From Prorocentrum cordatum (Eukaryota > Sar > Dinophyceae > Prorocentrales > Prorocentraceae), in NCBI GenBank assembly GCA_963575745.1, contig CAUYUJ010006535.1:32501-93919 (forward strand): a stretch of DNA of 61,419 nt, given 5' to 3'. Shown here piece by piece: positions 19,601 through 29,505 of this stretch. The stretch's first letter is position 1; every line of letters begins with the position of its first letter. Position numbers and translations under genes: made by a program. Below the pieces are notes generated by a model, which searched no databases, had not been told where the DNA came from, and was given only the letters and a program-made list of their open reading frames with translations.

Positions 19601-22298
19601 AGAGACTTCTACGAGGACATCACCGCGGCTTTCCCGGAGCTGAGGCTCTACCTATGCGGTGACATGACCAGCGGACGCGCCGGCGAGGACGAGTACCAGC
19701 GCACGTTGGGCGCCATGTTCTGCTTCTTTTGGATGATGCGGCTGCACCTCGACGGCGCTCACTCGTTCTGCTTCGGGCTTGACGAGAACTGGAAGCCGCG
19801 CCAGAAGCCGTACGACAACAGCTCCGAGGCAATGGCGGAGTGGGAGCGACGGAGCGCGTTCCACCGGGACGCCGAGTGGGCATCGCTGGAATTGTTGTTG
19901 GTCAACGCTGGGTTCTTGGAGGAAGCCACGCCGCCAGAGTTGCAGCCAGCGCGCAAGCGGAGCTTCCTCGAGCTCGCGTCCAAGAGGGCGTACGTGTTGC
20001 GTAAGCATGACGTGGAGCGGACGCTGGCCATGCTGGTTCTCACCGCCATCCACGACATCATGAAGACCGTCCAATTATTGCCCACTGTTAGTAAGAAGCA
20101 CGGCACCTTCCGCGGGTACAAGGTCGGCGAGATGATCAACGACCACGACGCTGCGCTTGCATACATTCTCGAGCACTATCCGAGCGTGCTCCCGTCGTAC
20201 GCGGCCCTCTCCCGAGAGCAGCAGGAGAGCATCAAGTTCACTCAGAGCAAGATGGAGTACAACATGGGCTGGCTTGTGCAGGCAGAGGCACCCCCGGGAG
20301 CCCTGTTCAGAAAGTTCAAGCGCGTTATCGAGTCCGGCCAGGCATCTCCGCAGGACCTTGCCTTTTATTTTACGCACTGGTTCACCGATCTGGCCGGCGC
20401 CGAGCCGTTCCCGACAGAGGGTTGCGAGAAGTTCGTGCTCAGATTCCCCAAGCATGTCCTGAACCAGTTCTTGCTGTCGTTCTCCATCGTGCAGAGCATA
20501 AGCGCTCCAGGCGCCACCGAGGCGAAAGTGTACGAGGATTATCTCCAGTGGCGGTGGGACAGCCATAAGCCAGCACTCGGCCCCGCGCCCATGGGCAAGG
20601 GGTCGATCGCCAAGATGCGTTTGGTTGTCATGGCGCAGGGCGATAGCGAGGCCATCGTCCGAGCCTTCGACGCATTGCCCGAAGAGGACATGGAAGTACT
20701 CAGCACTGAGATGTCCATGGTGGACATTTGGAAGCAGAGCTGGTCCCGCGAGAGGTCGGAGTTCCGGGGCCCCGCTATCCTGGTCTACTACGCGCCCGCA
20801 CTGATGCAGAAGGCGGGGAAGCAGGACCCCCGGGGGGCCCCCGGAAATCCCCAGAGGATCCAGGAGGCAACAAACACCAATACAAAATTGCCTAATACTT
20901 AGATGTTCGATCCTCCTCCTCCTCCTCCTCCTCCTCCTCTCCTCCTCCCTCCTCCTCTCCTCCTCCTCCTCCTCCTCCTAAGGGTACGTGGACTCCTCCT
21001 CCTCTCCTCCTCCTCCTCCTCCTCCTCCTCCTCCTCCTCCTCTTCCTCCTCCTCCGCCTCCTCCTCCTCCTTCTCTTCCTCCTCCCGCCGCAGGACCCCC
21101 ATGGGGCCCTCCTGCTGCTCGCGGACGTGTTCCGCCAGGCCCGCGCCCTGTGGCCACTGTCCGAGGCGGCCGGGAACTGGTGGGTGTCGGTGCGCGTGGA
21201 CCAGCTGAAGGACCAGGGGCGGCCTGACCGACCCCAGCCTGGGCCGACCCCTTTCGCCACGGCACCCCTACCTCGCTCCCAGAGGTGGGCAGGCGACCGG
21301 ATGGGCAGCCCCGAGGGCGAGGGGCTCGTCACGGAAGGGGGCTCGGGTCAGTGAGGCCGCGCCCGGAAGGAGCTCACGGTGAGGGAGATCCGCGAGAGCA
21401 ACCCGAGCAAGGTCTGGGCGGTCACGAAGCTGACGTCCCGCGAGGGCGCGGTCTTCGAGAAGGCACAAAGAGTTCCCCACACAGTCAAGACGCCGAGGCA
21501 AGGACCACTTGTGAAAGTCTGGAGGGGCGCTGGTCTTCGGACCGCTCCCCAAGCAGTTCGCTCCTTATGCGGCTTCCTCACGGTAGCACCATGACTGCAT
21601 CGGATGTCCGCACGGATCTCTTGGGTCGGGGCCGGCCCCCCTCCCCGCGACCTTGTCGGTGTTTCCGACGCCAGCGAGAGGCAGCGAACCCGCGGAGGAT
21701 GCCTCGACCCGCGGAGGATGTCTCGACCCGCGGAGGCAGTGAGCCAGCGGAGGGCGCCTCTCCACCCGCGGTGGCAGTTTCCCCCGGTGCGCCCACGTCC
21801 CGGTACGTCACACGGTCCCCGTGCGCGCGGCCCTGAGCTCCGCGCGCGGGGGAAGAGGCGCGGGGAAGGATTAAGTCGGGCCTGTCCCCCCACAGGGGGA
21901 TTTTCGACGAAAAATCAAAAAATACCCAAAAAATAATCCAAAAATAGTCTGGGGACTCTGTTTTTGTATGTTTTCATCATTTTGGGGCACTTTGGGTTTA
22001 TTTTTTATTTTTCGTCGAAAATCCCCCTGTCGGGGGACAGGCCCGACTTAAGGGAAGGGGGGGGGCAAGCGCAGGCACGCGAAAGCCCCACGGGACCCCC
22101 AGAAGCCGACGCAGCCTGCGCCGCGGCTCTGCCCGCCAGGTCCAGCGCATGTCGCTGCTCGAGACCCGGACAGGAGACTGGGACACCAACCACAGGGTCC
22201 TCGACGTCGGCGACCGCGGAGCCGTGGAGCCCCACCAGCGGGAGACGGCCGTCGCGGCCGCGGAGGGGGACCCGGAGGGGCAGGTCCACTCCATCTGA
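16607..22298 (+). CDS. Cyclase-like / duplicated algal domain / HD-like multidomain protein (multi-exon)
   Basis: Proposed exons: 16607-16714, 16874-18040, 18210-18983, 19151-20824, 21094-21210, 21370-21462, 22140-22298. Every exon is a multiple of three, giving about 1363 residues. Domains in order: a class III nucleotidyl cyclase-like fold (about 16940-17420) with LRVGVHTG at 17191-17214; an unnamed domain seen twice (about 17590-18260 and 18290-18880), each with an LYDEV/FYDEV helix, a W-(K)-x-A-V segment, a P-G/P-D-x-x-T-x-Y-K strand and a final GLP motif; a large helical domain (19580-20824) with AIHDIMK and NDHDAALAYILEHYP, reminiscent of HD-type metal phosphohydrolases; then short C-terminal exons. 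I recall similar unnamed multidomain proteins from algae, but the function is unknown. A cyclic-nucleotide signalling role is inference. The start ATG is only the first in good context; the frame is open upstream. The last intron and exon are the least certain. Confidence 0.7.
16715..16873 (+). other. Intron 1, GC-AG, filled with CTC microsatellite
   Basis: The direct repeat CAAGGC stands at both ends (16711-16716 and 16870-16875). Splicing CAAG/GC...AG gives EDK-AVDDTS in frame (phase 0). Without splicing the frame would encode a Pro/Leu tract inside an otherwise ordinary sequence. Length is 159. Confidence 0.6.
18036..18212 (+). mobile_element. Introner element A = intron 2 (GT-AG)
   Basis: The duplication ACAAGGTT (18036-18043 and 18205-18212) flanks an element with imperfect terminal inverted repeats (TTAAGTCGGGCACGTCCC against TTAGGGCGGGTATATCCC). 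Removing 18041-18209 (GT...AG, 169 nt) joins TAC-AAG to GTT-CAC, giving VYKVHSVTV, which matches the same position of the second domain copy (CYKINEVTA). The in-frame TAA at 18044 is thereby removed. An AAG/GT in the target copy supplies both splice sites. Confidence 0.85.
18978..19151 (+). mobile_element. Introner element B = intron 3 (best fit GC-AG)
   Basis: The duplication AGACTAGC (18978-18985 and 19144-19151) encloses an element with inverted ends CAGTCGGGCATGTCC and CAGGTCGGGCATGTCC, the same family as element A. Removal of 18984-19150 (GC...AG, 167 nt) leads straight into the long frame 19151-20824. Exact excision of one duplication plus the element (166 nt) would lead into another frame (open to 19584) and would need a shift before about 19290. 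Confidence 0.75.
20825..21093 (+). other. Intron 4, GA-AG, with CTC microsatellite
   Basis: The 11-bp direct repeat GCAGGACCCCC occurs at 20821-20831 and 21090-21100. Splicing GCAG/GA...GCAG/GA joins ALMQKAGKQ to DPHGALLLLADVFRQ in phase 0. The interior is CTC repeats (20907-21085) with no obvious inverted ends. Confidence 0.7.
21206..21371 (+). mobile_element. Introner-like intron 5 (GA-AG), different inverted repeat
   Basis: GAAGGA occurs at 21207-21212 and 21366-21371. Removing 21211-21369 (159 nt) joins RVDQLK to ELTVREIRES in phase 0 and removes the in-frame TGA at 21352. The inverted ends GGGGCGGCCTGACCGACC and GGCGCGGCCTCACTGACC run about 24 bp with four mismatches, unrelated to the AAGTCGGGC family. 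Confidence 0.65.
21463..22139 (+). other. Proposed last intron (GC-AG), host of a nested element
   Basis: After FEK (GAG-AAG) the sequence turns unlike the preceding exon. The next protein-like run, VQRMSLLETRTGDWDTNH, follows GCCAG/GT at 22139 in phase 0. The stretch holds a 19-20-bp tandem repeat (CGACCCGCGGAGGATG, about 21690-21755) and element C. The boundaries are tentative. Confidence 0.35.
21863..22059 (+). mobile_element. Introner element C, near-perfect inverted repeat
   Basis: Inverted ends of 45 bp (21871-21915 and 22007-22051) agree at 44 positions and begin TTAAGTCGGGCCTGTCCCC. The flanks are GGGAAGGA (21863-21870) and GGGAAGGG (22052-22059). Excision as GA...AG at 21869-22057 would be 189 nt, in frame. 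The near-identity of its arms suggests the youngest copy of the family. Whether it interrupts an exon or an older intron is not settled. Confidence 0.8.
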
Positions 22299-22837
22299 GC
22301 CATCCACCAGCCGTTGAGGTGCTCGCCGCAGTCTCCTCACCAGCAGGGGCACAGCGGTCAGCACGGGAGGCAAATCTGGGAGCCAGCGCCCGGCTTCTCC
22401 CCGCCCTCCCAGCAGTGGAGCGGTTGCGGGGCATCTCGCGGGATCGCGGGACCATCCTCTCCCTTCTTCCCACCCTCCTCCTCGTCATCGTGTTCATTTG
22501 GCAGTGGTGTGACTTCCCTCAAGAGCACAAGGCCTTGAGAGAAGCTGGCAGTGTTTACGCAGTGATCAAAGCGTCTCTGCACGGAGGTGGATGCATTACA
22601 GCGAAAGATTTGCCAGCGTGCACCCCAAACAGGAGGTTACGGCATTCCGATGCGCAATATCCAGCAGCTTGGGTGGCGATTGATCGAGGGGGCATGAGGG
22701 GCCATCACGTGTGACGCCGCGTGGCCCCAGGCTCGAGAGAGTCATAACACGTGACGCGCTCTTCCGCGTCGCGTCGGTGTTGTCGTCCTTCGTCGGCGCC
22801 TTCCTCCCTTCTCGTCCGTCCGTTCTTGAGTTGAGTT
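22299..22837. other. Unassigned, possible 3' flank
   Basis: No recognisable gene. A frame at 22319-22714 includes a hydrophobic run (LLPTLLLVIVFIW), but nothing else supports coding. Confidence 0.35.
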
Positions 22838-23140
22838 GAGGAGGAGGAGGAGGAGGAGGAGGAGGAGGAGGAGGACCCCCTGGGGCGAGCAGTCCTGGGG
22901 CTCCCCTGGGCCACTTTTGGCGGTCTCGGGGCTCTCTTGGCCGTCGGGGGCCCTCGCGGCCGTCTGGGGGACCCCCGTCGTGGGGCTGTCCGGGGGCCGT
23001 CGAGAGGCCCTCCAGCGTGGTCCCGTGCCCCCTCGGAGGCCCTCTTAAGGCCAGCTTCGGGCTCTCTGGAGGCCGTCCTGGGCCGTCCAGGAGCCTCCTT
23101 GGGCTGTCGTGAGGCTGCCTTGGGGACGACTCCGCCACTC
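22838..23140 (+). repeat. GGA tract then 11-bp minisatellite, locus 2
   Basis: (GGA)n runs 22838-22874, followed by degenerate CGTCTCGGGGC-type units such as CCGTCCTGGG to about 23115. Confidence 0.7.
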
Positions 23141-23990
23141 GTTCACAAGCCCATGTCCACGTTCTGGTGCAGGCACTGGTTGGAGGCGAAGCAGTTTTCG
23201 CGAGGGACACGCTTGCACGGCAAGACGGCGTGGGATGAGACCCGTGCAATGAGCCAGACTTGCCACGTCTCCCCGCGACAGGTCGTTGTCATCTCCTTGC
23301 TTCGTTATTCGACTCATCAAGTGGCACTGATGCTGCAGTATCGTATCGTTGGCTTTTCGGTTACAGATGTTGTTACGGTAGGGGAACGAAAGAGGAAGGG
23401 GGAGCGCGGACGAGGAAAATGATTATGAGGATGAGGCGGGTCAGGGTTGCACTGCCAAGGTGCCGAATGGTGAGTGCGCCCATGCTCGAATCTGCAGAGA
23501 AGTAATCCGAATGGTAATGTTGCGCTCCTCATATGTCGGGTAGTCAGTTCGACGGCGCCACTACTTGTTGCAACGACGCACTTCCATTGCTTTCGCTGTC
23601 GTTTCTACTCCCCGTGGCCGCTGGCTGGTGAACATGGCAAGGCCTCTGGCAAGATCTGGTGGGGGCGCGGGGCATCGTTCTACTGCAAGGTCGGCGCGGA
23701 GGCGCCGCTGGGGGGCAATCGGGGCAGCTCAGGGCATACCGATGAGCATGCGCACACACATGTGTGCACATGCAGACTCGCTGCACACGTACAACTAGTA
23801 GTTCGATTTGCATCCAGTGAAGAGGCGGGGGTGAGTAGGAGATGCGCACCCGTTCCACACGTTCAACGAAAGCATTTGTACAAAACGTTGGCACAGTCGT
23901 TACCTTTGCGAATGTGTTTGCCAGGCTTCGGGGTGAAAGGACGCCCTCTGCAAAATGCAATGGGCTTAACTGGCCCGTTCAAAACTACAT
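23140..23990. other. Unassigned DNA
   Basis: Short non-repetitive frames only; no domain is recognised. Confidence 0.35.
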
Positions 23991-24000
23991 TGCTCTTCCA

Positions 24001-24098
24001 TTCTCTCATCATCCATACCTCTCTCTCTCTCTCTCGTTCGTTATCTGGTGGATATCTCCATCTCGCGCTCTCTCTCTCTCTCTCTCTATCTCTGTGTG

Positions 24099-24130
<32 letters not shown>

Positions 24131-24140
24131 GTTCTCCCTC

Positions 24141-24175
<35 letters not shown>

Positions 24176-24342
24176 ATGTATATATGACTGTGTGTAGGTG
24201 TATGCCTCTATCTCTTCTCTCTCCCTCGTTCTCTCATGTTATCCTCTCTGGTCTCTCTCTCTCTCTCTCCCTCCCCCTCACCGTATATAAACATTGTTAG
24301 ATGTATATGTATATCTGTCTCTCTCTCTCTCTCTCCCGCGCG

Positions 24343-24373
<31 letters not shown>

Positions 24374-24400
24374 GCTCGCTGTCCCTCTTTGTCTGTACCT
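24001..24400. repeat. (CT)n arrays
   Basis: Long CT/TC runs, with a mixed patch between about 24170 and 24300 and Ser/Leu-only translations. Confidence 0.95.
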
Positions 24401-24700
24401 CTGTCTCGTTCGTTACGTGTACGTGTTTCCGAATGTGCGCTTGCGCGTGGGGGTGCACACAGGGTCCATGCCGCGGGAGATTCACATGTTGATTCATGAT
24501 GTGGCGGGTTAGAAATGCATTTCTTCTGTAGGGTGCACATTGGTTCACCACGTGGCAGAAGAAGGGAGGGTCTGGCCATGGGGGTCGGGCCTCGGGAAAC
24601 AACAAAGTGCCTCGGCGAAGGACCCAACCACATGCGGTTGCGAGCACCGCGAGGCAAGTAGCAGAGAGGAGGGGGCACGCAACATGATCGATTGGCGCGC
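24400..24700. repeat. Spacer with GGACCCAACC motif, copy 2
   Basis: Unassigned sequence, except that 24620-24642 matches the motif at 5139 with three transitions. Nothing else is recognised. Confidence 0.55.
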
Positions 24701-24781
24701 ACGTCCTGGCGAGACGACGCCATGCGAACACCACCACCGAGGCCTTCGGTGACGCTTCTCATGGGGCCACGAAACTTGTAC

Positions 24782-24812
<31 letters not shown>

Positions 24813-25515
24813 GAGGAGGAGGAGGAGGAGGAGGAGGAGGAGGAGGACGAGGAGGAGGAGGAGGAGGAGGAGGAAGAGGAGGAGGAGGAGGAGGAGGAAG
24901 AGGAGGAGGAGAAGGAGGAGGGGGGGGGGGGGGACGCATCGGGGCGCGCACGCCATGCGAACACTGCAACGGACCTTCGGTGGAGCTCCCCCTGGAGCCA
25001 CGAAGCGTGGGAGAGATATGCCGAGTAAGGGGCGGGCACGCCACGCGGAGCCTGCTAAAGAGGCTGCAGGCGGAGCTCCCTATGAGCCCATGAAGCGTGC
25101 AAGGGGTACGCCGAATTAGGGGCGGGTACGCCAGGCGACATGCGAGCCTTGCCATTGGGGCAGTAGGTGGAGCTACCTATAGTGCCAAGAAGCATGCGGA
25201 GGGTGTGCCGAATTACCGGCGGGTGCGCCATGGGAGCGTGGCCAGCGGGGCCGTAGGTGGAACTCTCTGCGGGGCTACGAAGCGTGTGAAGCCGAATTGG
25301 GGGCGGGTGCGCCATACGAAACCTGCCATTGGGGCCTTCAGTGTGGACCCCCCATGTGGTCGCGCCCACTGAGACCGTAGGTGGGGGTCCCTATGGGGCC
25401 ACGAAAGAAGTGAGGGGTGTGCCGAAATAAACGAGAAGCCCCATGCGGTCGCCCCCCCTGGGACCGTAGGTGGGGCTCCCCATGGGGCCACGAAGCGGGT
25501 GAGAGGCATACCGAC
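24700..25515 (+). repeat. ~90-bp satellite monomers split by a GGA array
   Basis: Diverged monomers: GCCATGCGAACAC, TTCGGTGGAGCTCCC, CACGAAGCGTG and TGCCGAATTAGGGGCGGG recur about every 75-90 bp. A (GGA)n array (24783-24925) ending in a G run lies between two monomers. Confidence 0.8.
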
Positions 25516-25781
25516 AGGTGATTGATGAATGGTGATGTTGATGGTGATGGTCATCATCATGACGAGGGTGAGGGTGAGGGTGAGGATGATGATGATGATG
25601 ATGATGATGGTGATGATGATGGTCATGGTCATGATGATGATGATGATGATGATGATGATGGTGATGATGATGGTGATGGTGATGGTAATGGTTATGATGA
25701 TGCTAGTGCTTATGCTGGCGATGATGCCGATGCTGATGAGGACGATGATGATGATCCTGATCATGGTGTTGATAATGATGG

Positions 25782-25815
<34 letters not shown>

Positions 25816-26282
25816 GGTGATGATGATGATGATGATGATGATGATGGTGATGATGGTGGTGGCGGTGGTGGTGGTGAGGAGGAGGAGGAGGACGTTGAAA
25901 GTGATGAGTCGTAGGACGACGACTATGATGATTGTGATGGTGATGCTGATGGTGCTAATGATGATGGTGATGGTGATGGTGGTGATGATGACGATGACGA
26001 CGATGCTGATAATGATAATGATGGTGCTGATGATGCTGATGTTGACGATGATGACGTTGATGATGATGATGAGGAGGAGGAGGAGGAGGATGATGATGCT
26101 GATGATGATGGTGGCGATGACGATGACGACGACGACGATGCTGGTGATGATGATGATGCTGATGATGCTGATGCTGACGATGATGAAGTTTATGAGGATG
26201 ATGAGGATGATGTTGATGTTGATGCTGATGCTGATGATGATGGTGGTGGTGATGATGATAGTGATGACGACGACGATATAGA
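25516..26282 (+). repeat. (GAT)n compound microsatellite
   Basis: GAT/GGT/GAC units throughout, giving poly-Asp, poly-Met or poly-Ile frames that are not genes. Confidence 0.95.
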
Positions 26283-26410
26283 AGACATGCGGACGGCAGA
26301 GGCAAGGAGGAGGAGGGAAGAGGAAGGAGGTAGCGGGAGGGAGGAGGACGCGGGGCGCTACTGATCCAAGATGAGGACCCAACATCACAGTAGGGTTGGG
26401 GAAAATTGGA
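26283..26410 (+). repeat. GAGGACCCAAC element, copy 2
   Basis: A GGA-rich stretch, GACGCGGGGCGC, then GAGGACCCAACATCACAG and GGTTGGGGAAAA, collinear with 6700-6780. Confidence 0.6.
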
Positions 26411-26512
26411 ATAGTAGGTCAACTTCTTTTTGGGCAGCCTATAAAAGTTATATGTATATATACACCTTTAGTGTACACGTAGACATATGTGTGTAAGCAA
26501 AAACCTTGCACG

Positions 26513-26545
<33 letters not shown>

Positions 26546-26780
26546 GCACCCTTCTCGTAAAGGACACAACTAGACCGTGGATAAAAACAGGGCGGTCTCT
26601 TTGGTTTGGGACTTCTCCCACCCTCCCGTCCGTCCTCTGCCACATAAGAGTGAATCTGCAATCCGCGCACGCAAGGAATATATTTGTAACCCGCCACAGT
26701 AAGAATCAACATGTGGAGGCCGCACAATATTTACCAAACCGTATTTGCACTTGGGGGTTGCTCTATGTGCTCTAAGGAAC
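26410..26780. other. Unassigned with CA repeat
   Basis: AT-rich start (TATATGTATATATACACC), (CA)n at 26512-26545, and no gene. Confidence 0.5.
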
Positions 26781-27310
26781 TGGCCCTGCTTGTCGGTCTG
26801 GCCGGCATGCAGCTGCCCATCGCCGCCTCGCCACCGCCCGTCTCTTGGGCTTGCTTGTCGGTCTGGCCGCCCCGTCGCCGCCTCCGTCGCCGCCCACCGC
26901 CTGGGCCTGGTCATCGGTCCGGCCGCCCCGTCGCCGCCTCGTCGCCGCCCGTCGCCGCCGCCCCGTTACACCCCTCCCCCGTTGCAGCGCAATCGCGTTG
27001 CATTGCAATCGGATTGCACTGCAATCGCATCGAATTGCGTTGCATTGTTTTGCATTGCACAGCATAGATTGCACCACATAGGTTTCACCATGTAGCTTGT
27101 ATCACATAGATTGTTTGACATAGATTGCACCACCTGGAGTGCATCACATAGTGTACACCACAGGCATTGCACCACATAGATTGCACCACAGCTTACACCA
27201 CATATATTGCACAACCTAGGCTGCACAGATTGCACAACATAGCCAAGACCACACGGATTGCGCCATAGCTCGCATCACGTAGCTCACCGCCACATTGATT
27301 GCACCACATG
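26780..27310. repeat. GC-rich repeats passing into ATTGCACCACAT units
   Basis: CTTGTCGGTCTGGCC and CGCCGCC modules come first (26785-26970). Then ATTGC words about 10 bp apart (26985-27060), then 13-16-bp units such as CATAGATTGCACCA to 27310. Related units lie at 32600-32705 and, weakly, 48440-48495. Confidence 0.7.
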
Positions 27311-27965
27311 TATTGGGAAGGCCTTAAGACCAGAGCCGCCGACCCTGTGAAGGGGGACGACGACGGCGTCGGCGGCGGCGGACGACGACGACGCTGACGC
27401 TCTGGAGCCCTTTTTGGGGCTCTCGTGGGAGCCTATTGGGATCGGTTGGGGGGCCTCGTGGGGGACTTCTCGGAAAGCTCCGTGGCCACTTGGAGCCGCC
27501 TCGGAGCAGATCTGAGGCTTCTTGGAGGCATGTAGGAAAACACGCAGCACACCACAACAGCAGATAAGAGTGAGGAGGGTGCTCCTGGGGGGGGGGGGGG
27601 GGGGCGAGGAGGAGGGAGGGGATGGTGGTCCCCCTGTCCACGGGGGAGGCGGGGGGAGGGATCCTGAGTTCCCCTTGTCCACAAGCGGGATCACCTGTCC
27701 ACAGCGGGGACCCCCAGGGGAGAGATCACGACCCCCGGGACCCCGGGACCGCCTCTGCCACCCCCCTGGGACACCGGGACACCCCCCGCTTCCTCCCCCG
27801 CAAGGGAAGGGATCAAAGGAAAGGGACTCCCCCTTCGAATCAACTTTTTTGATTTCCGTCTAGCTGAATCGCTTGAGGAGGAGGGCCAAGGGAAAGGAGG
27901 GGAGCGGCGACGGCGACGGCGACTCAAACGGAGAAACGTCTCACACACGCCGACAGGGCCGGTGG
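27310..27965. other. Unassigned, short 11-bp minisatellite and G run
   Basis: TTTTGGGGCTCTCGTGGGAG-type units lie at 27405-27510 and a G run at 27588-27604. No gene is seen. Confidence 0.45.
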
Positions 27966-28655
27966 ATTCTCTTTTCTAAAAAAAATAGACTCTACCCCCC
28001 CCCCGGCGTTATCGCTACCCCTTTCGGGTATGTGAATCACATATGATTATGACCACATGTCCATCCTAAATATGAAATCAATGTCCCAGGCCAGCCGGTA
28101 TCCCCCCCCTGAGGTTCCCTTGTAAAAGAACACTATGCGGTGACATTTTTTGTTCTAACATAACACTTGTTCACGAATCCCTTGCAAAAAAAAATGGGAC
28201 GAAGTGCACACGCGCGCGTCGTCGCGCGCGCATGCCGAAATCCTTCAAAAACCTTCGGTGCCGGAAGGATTTCGCAATCGAGTTTCCAAAAAAACATACA
28301 AAAACACCAGGTGTCGTAACATTGATTTGCTAAAAAAGCTTACGCGCGAGCTCTTGCGAAATCTTAAGAAAACCATTGGTTTTTCAAGATTTTCACAACA
28401 TGCTACCAAACGGGCGTCGCGCGCGCGCATGTCGAAATCTGTCGAACGCCCTTGCGCGTGTGCCGTCGCGAGAATCCTCTGCAAAAAACAGGACGAAGTG
28501 CAGACGCACGCGTCGTCGCGCGCGTACGCCGAAATCCTTCAAAACCCGTCGGTTTCGGAAGGATTTCAAAATCGCGCGTCCACAAAAACCTACAATAACA
28601 CAAGGTTTCGCAACACGGATTTTCAACAAAAGCGTGCACGCGCGCTCTTGCGGCG

Positions 28656-28687
<32 letters not shown>

Positions 28688-29366
28688 GTCGTCGCCCTCC
28701 TCCCGCGTCGTCGTCGTCGCCTACGTCGTCCTGTGTCTTTCCTCGTGTTCGTCGTCGTCGTCCTCGTTGGCGTCGTGGTCGTTTCCGTCGTCGTTGTCGC
28801 CGTGGTCGTCCTTCCTCCTCCTCCCTCGTCGTCGTCGTCGTCGTCCGTCGTCGGCGTCTTGTCGTCGTCCCTCCTATTTCGTCGCCGTCGTCGTCGTTGT
28901 CGTCGTCGTCTCCTCGTCGTCTTCCCTCCTCCCTCGTCGTTGTCGTCGTCGGCGTCGCCGTGCTTCCTCCTTCTTCGTCGTTCGCGTCGTCGCCGTCCTC
29001 CCTCCTCCCTCGTTGTCGTCGTTGTCGTCGTTGTCGCCGTCGTCGTCCTCCCTCCTCCCTCGTCGCCGTCTTCGTTGGCGACGTCGTCGTCATCTTCGTC
29101 GTCGTCGTCGGCGTCGTCGTCGTCGTCTTCGTCGTCGTCGACGTCGACGTCGTCGTCGTCGCCGCCGTCGTCGTCGTCGTCGTCGTCGGCCGTCTTGCTT
29201 CTTCAGCCTTCTTGGGGCGCTCTTGAGACGCCCCCGAGGGCTCCAAGACGACCCCGGAGCGATATCTGTGCTCGGTCCCGCATGGGTTTTGCAAACCAAG
29301 TTGCGGGTGGGTGGGTGGGATGATTGCGCGAGCAGTGGAGTTGACAACTTCAAGTTCGGCAAGTGA
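27966..29366 (+). repeat. Large tandem unit, copy 1
   Basis: It starts ATTCTC with an A-rich patch, TAGACTCTACCCCC, then GGTTCCCTTGTAAAA and CTATGCGGTGACATTT. Three hairpin monomers follow (28236-28274, 28358-28394, 28531-28567), then a GTC-rich array (28650-29190), and the end CCAAGTTGCGGGTGGGTGG. Frames in the GTC array (Val/Arg/Ser only) are not genes. Confidence 0.9.
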
Positions 29367-29464
29367 ATTCTCCTTTAAAAAGAGAATAGACTCTACCCCC
29401 CCCCCCGGACTTAACGCTTCCCCCTGGGATAGTATAATTTCACTCACACACACACACACACATA

Positions 29465-29505
<41 letters not shown>

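Noticed and set aside
25213-26388. A 391-codon Ile/Val-rich minus frame
   Set aside because: Pure consequence of the GAT microsatellite.
26435-26470. CCTATAAAAG resembling a TATA box
   Set aside because: Dinoflagellate promoters are not known to use a canonical TATA box, and no gene follows.
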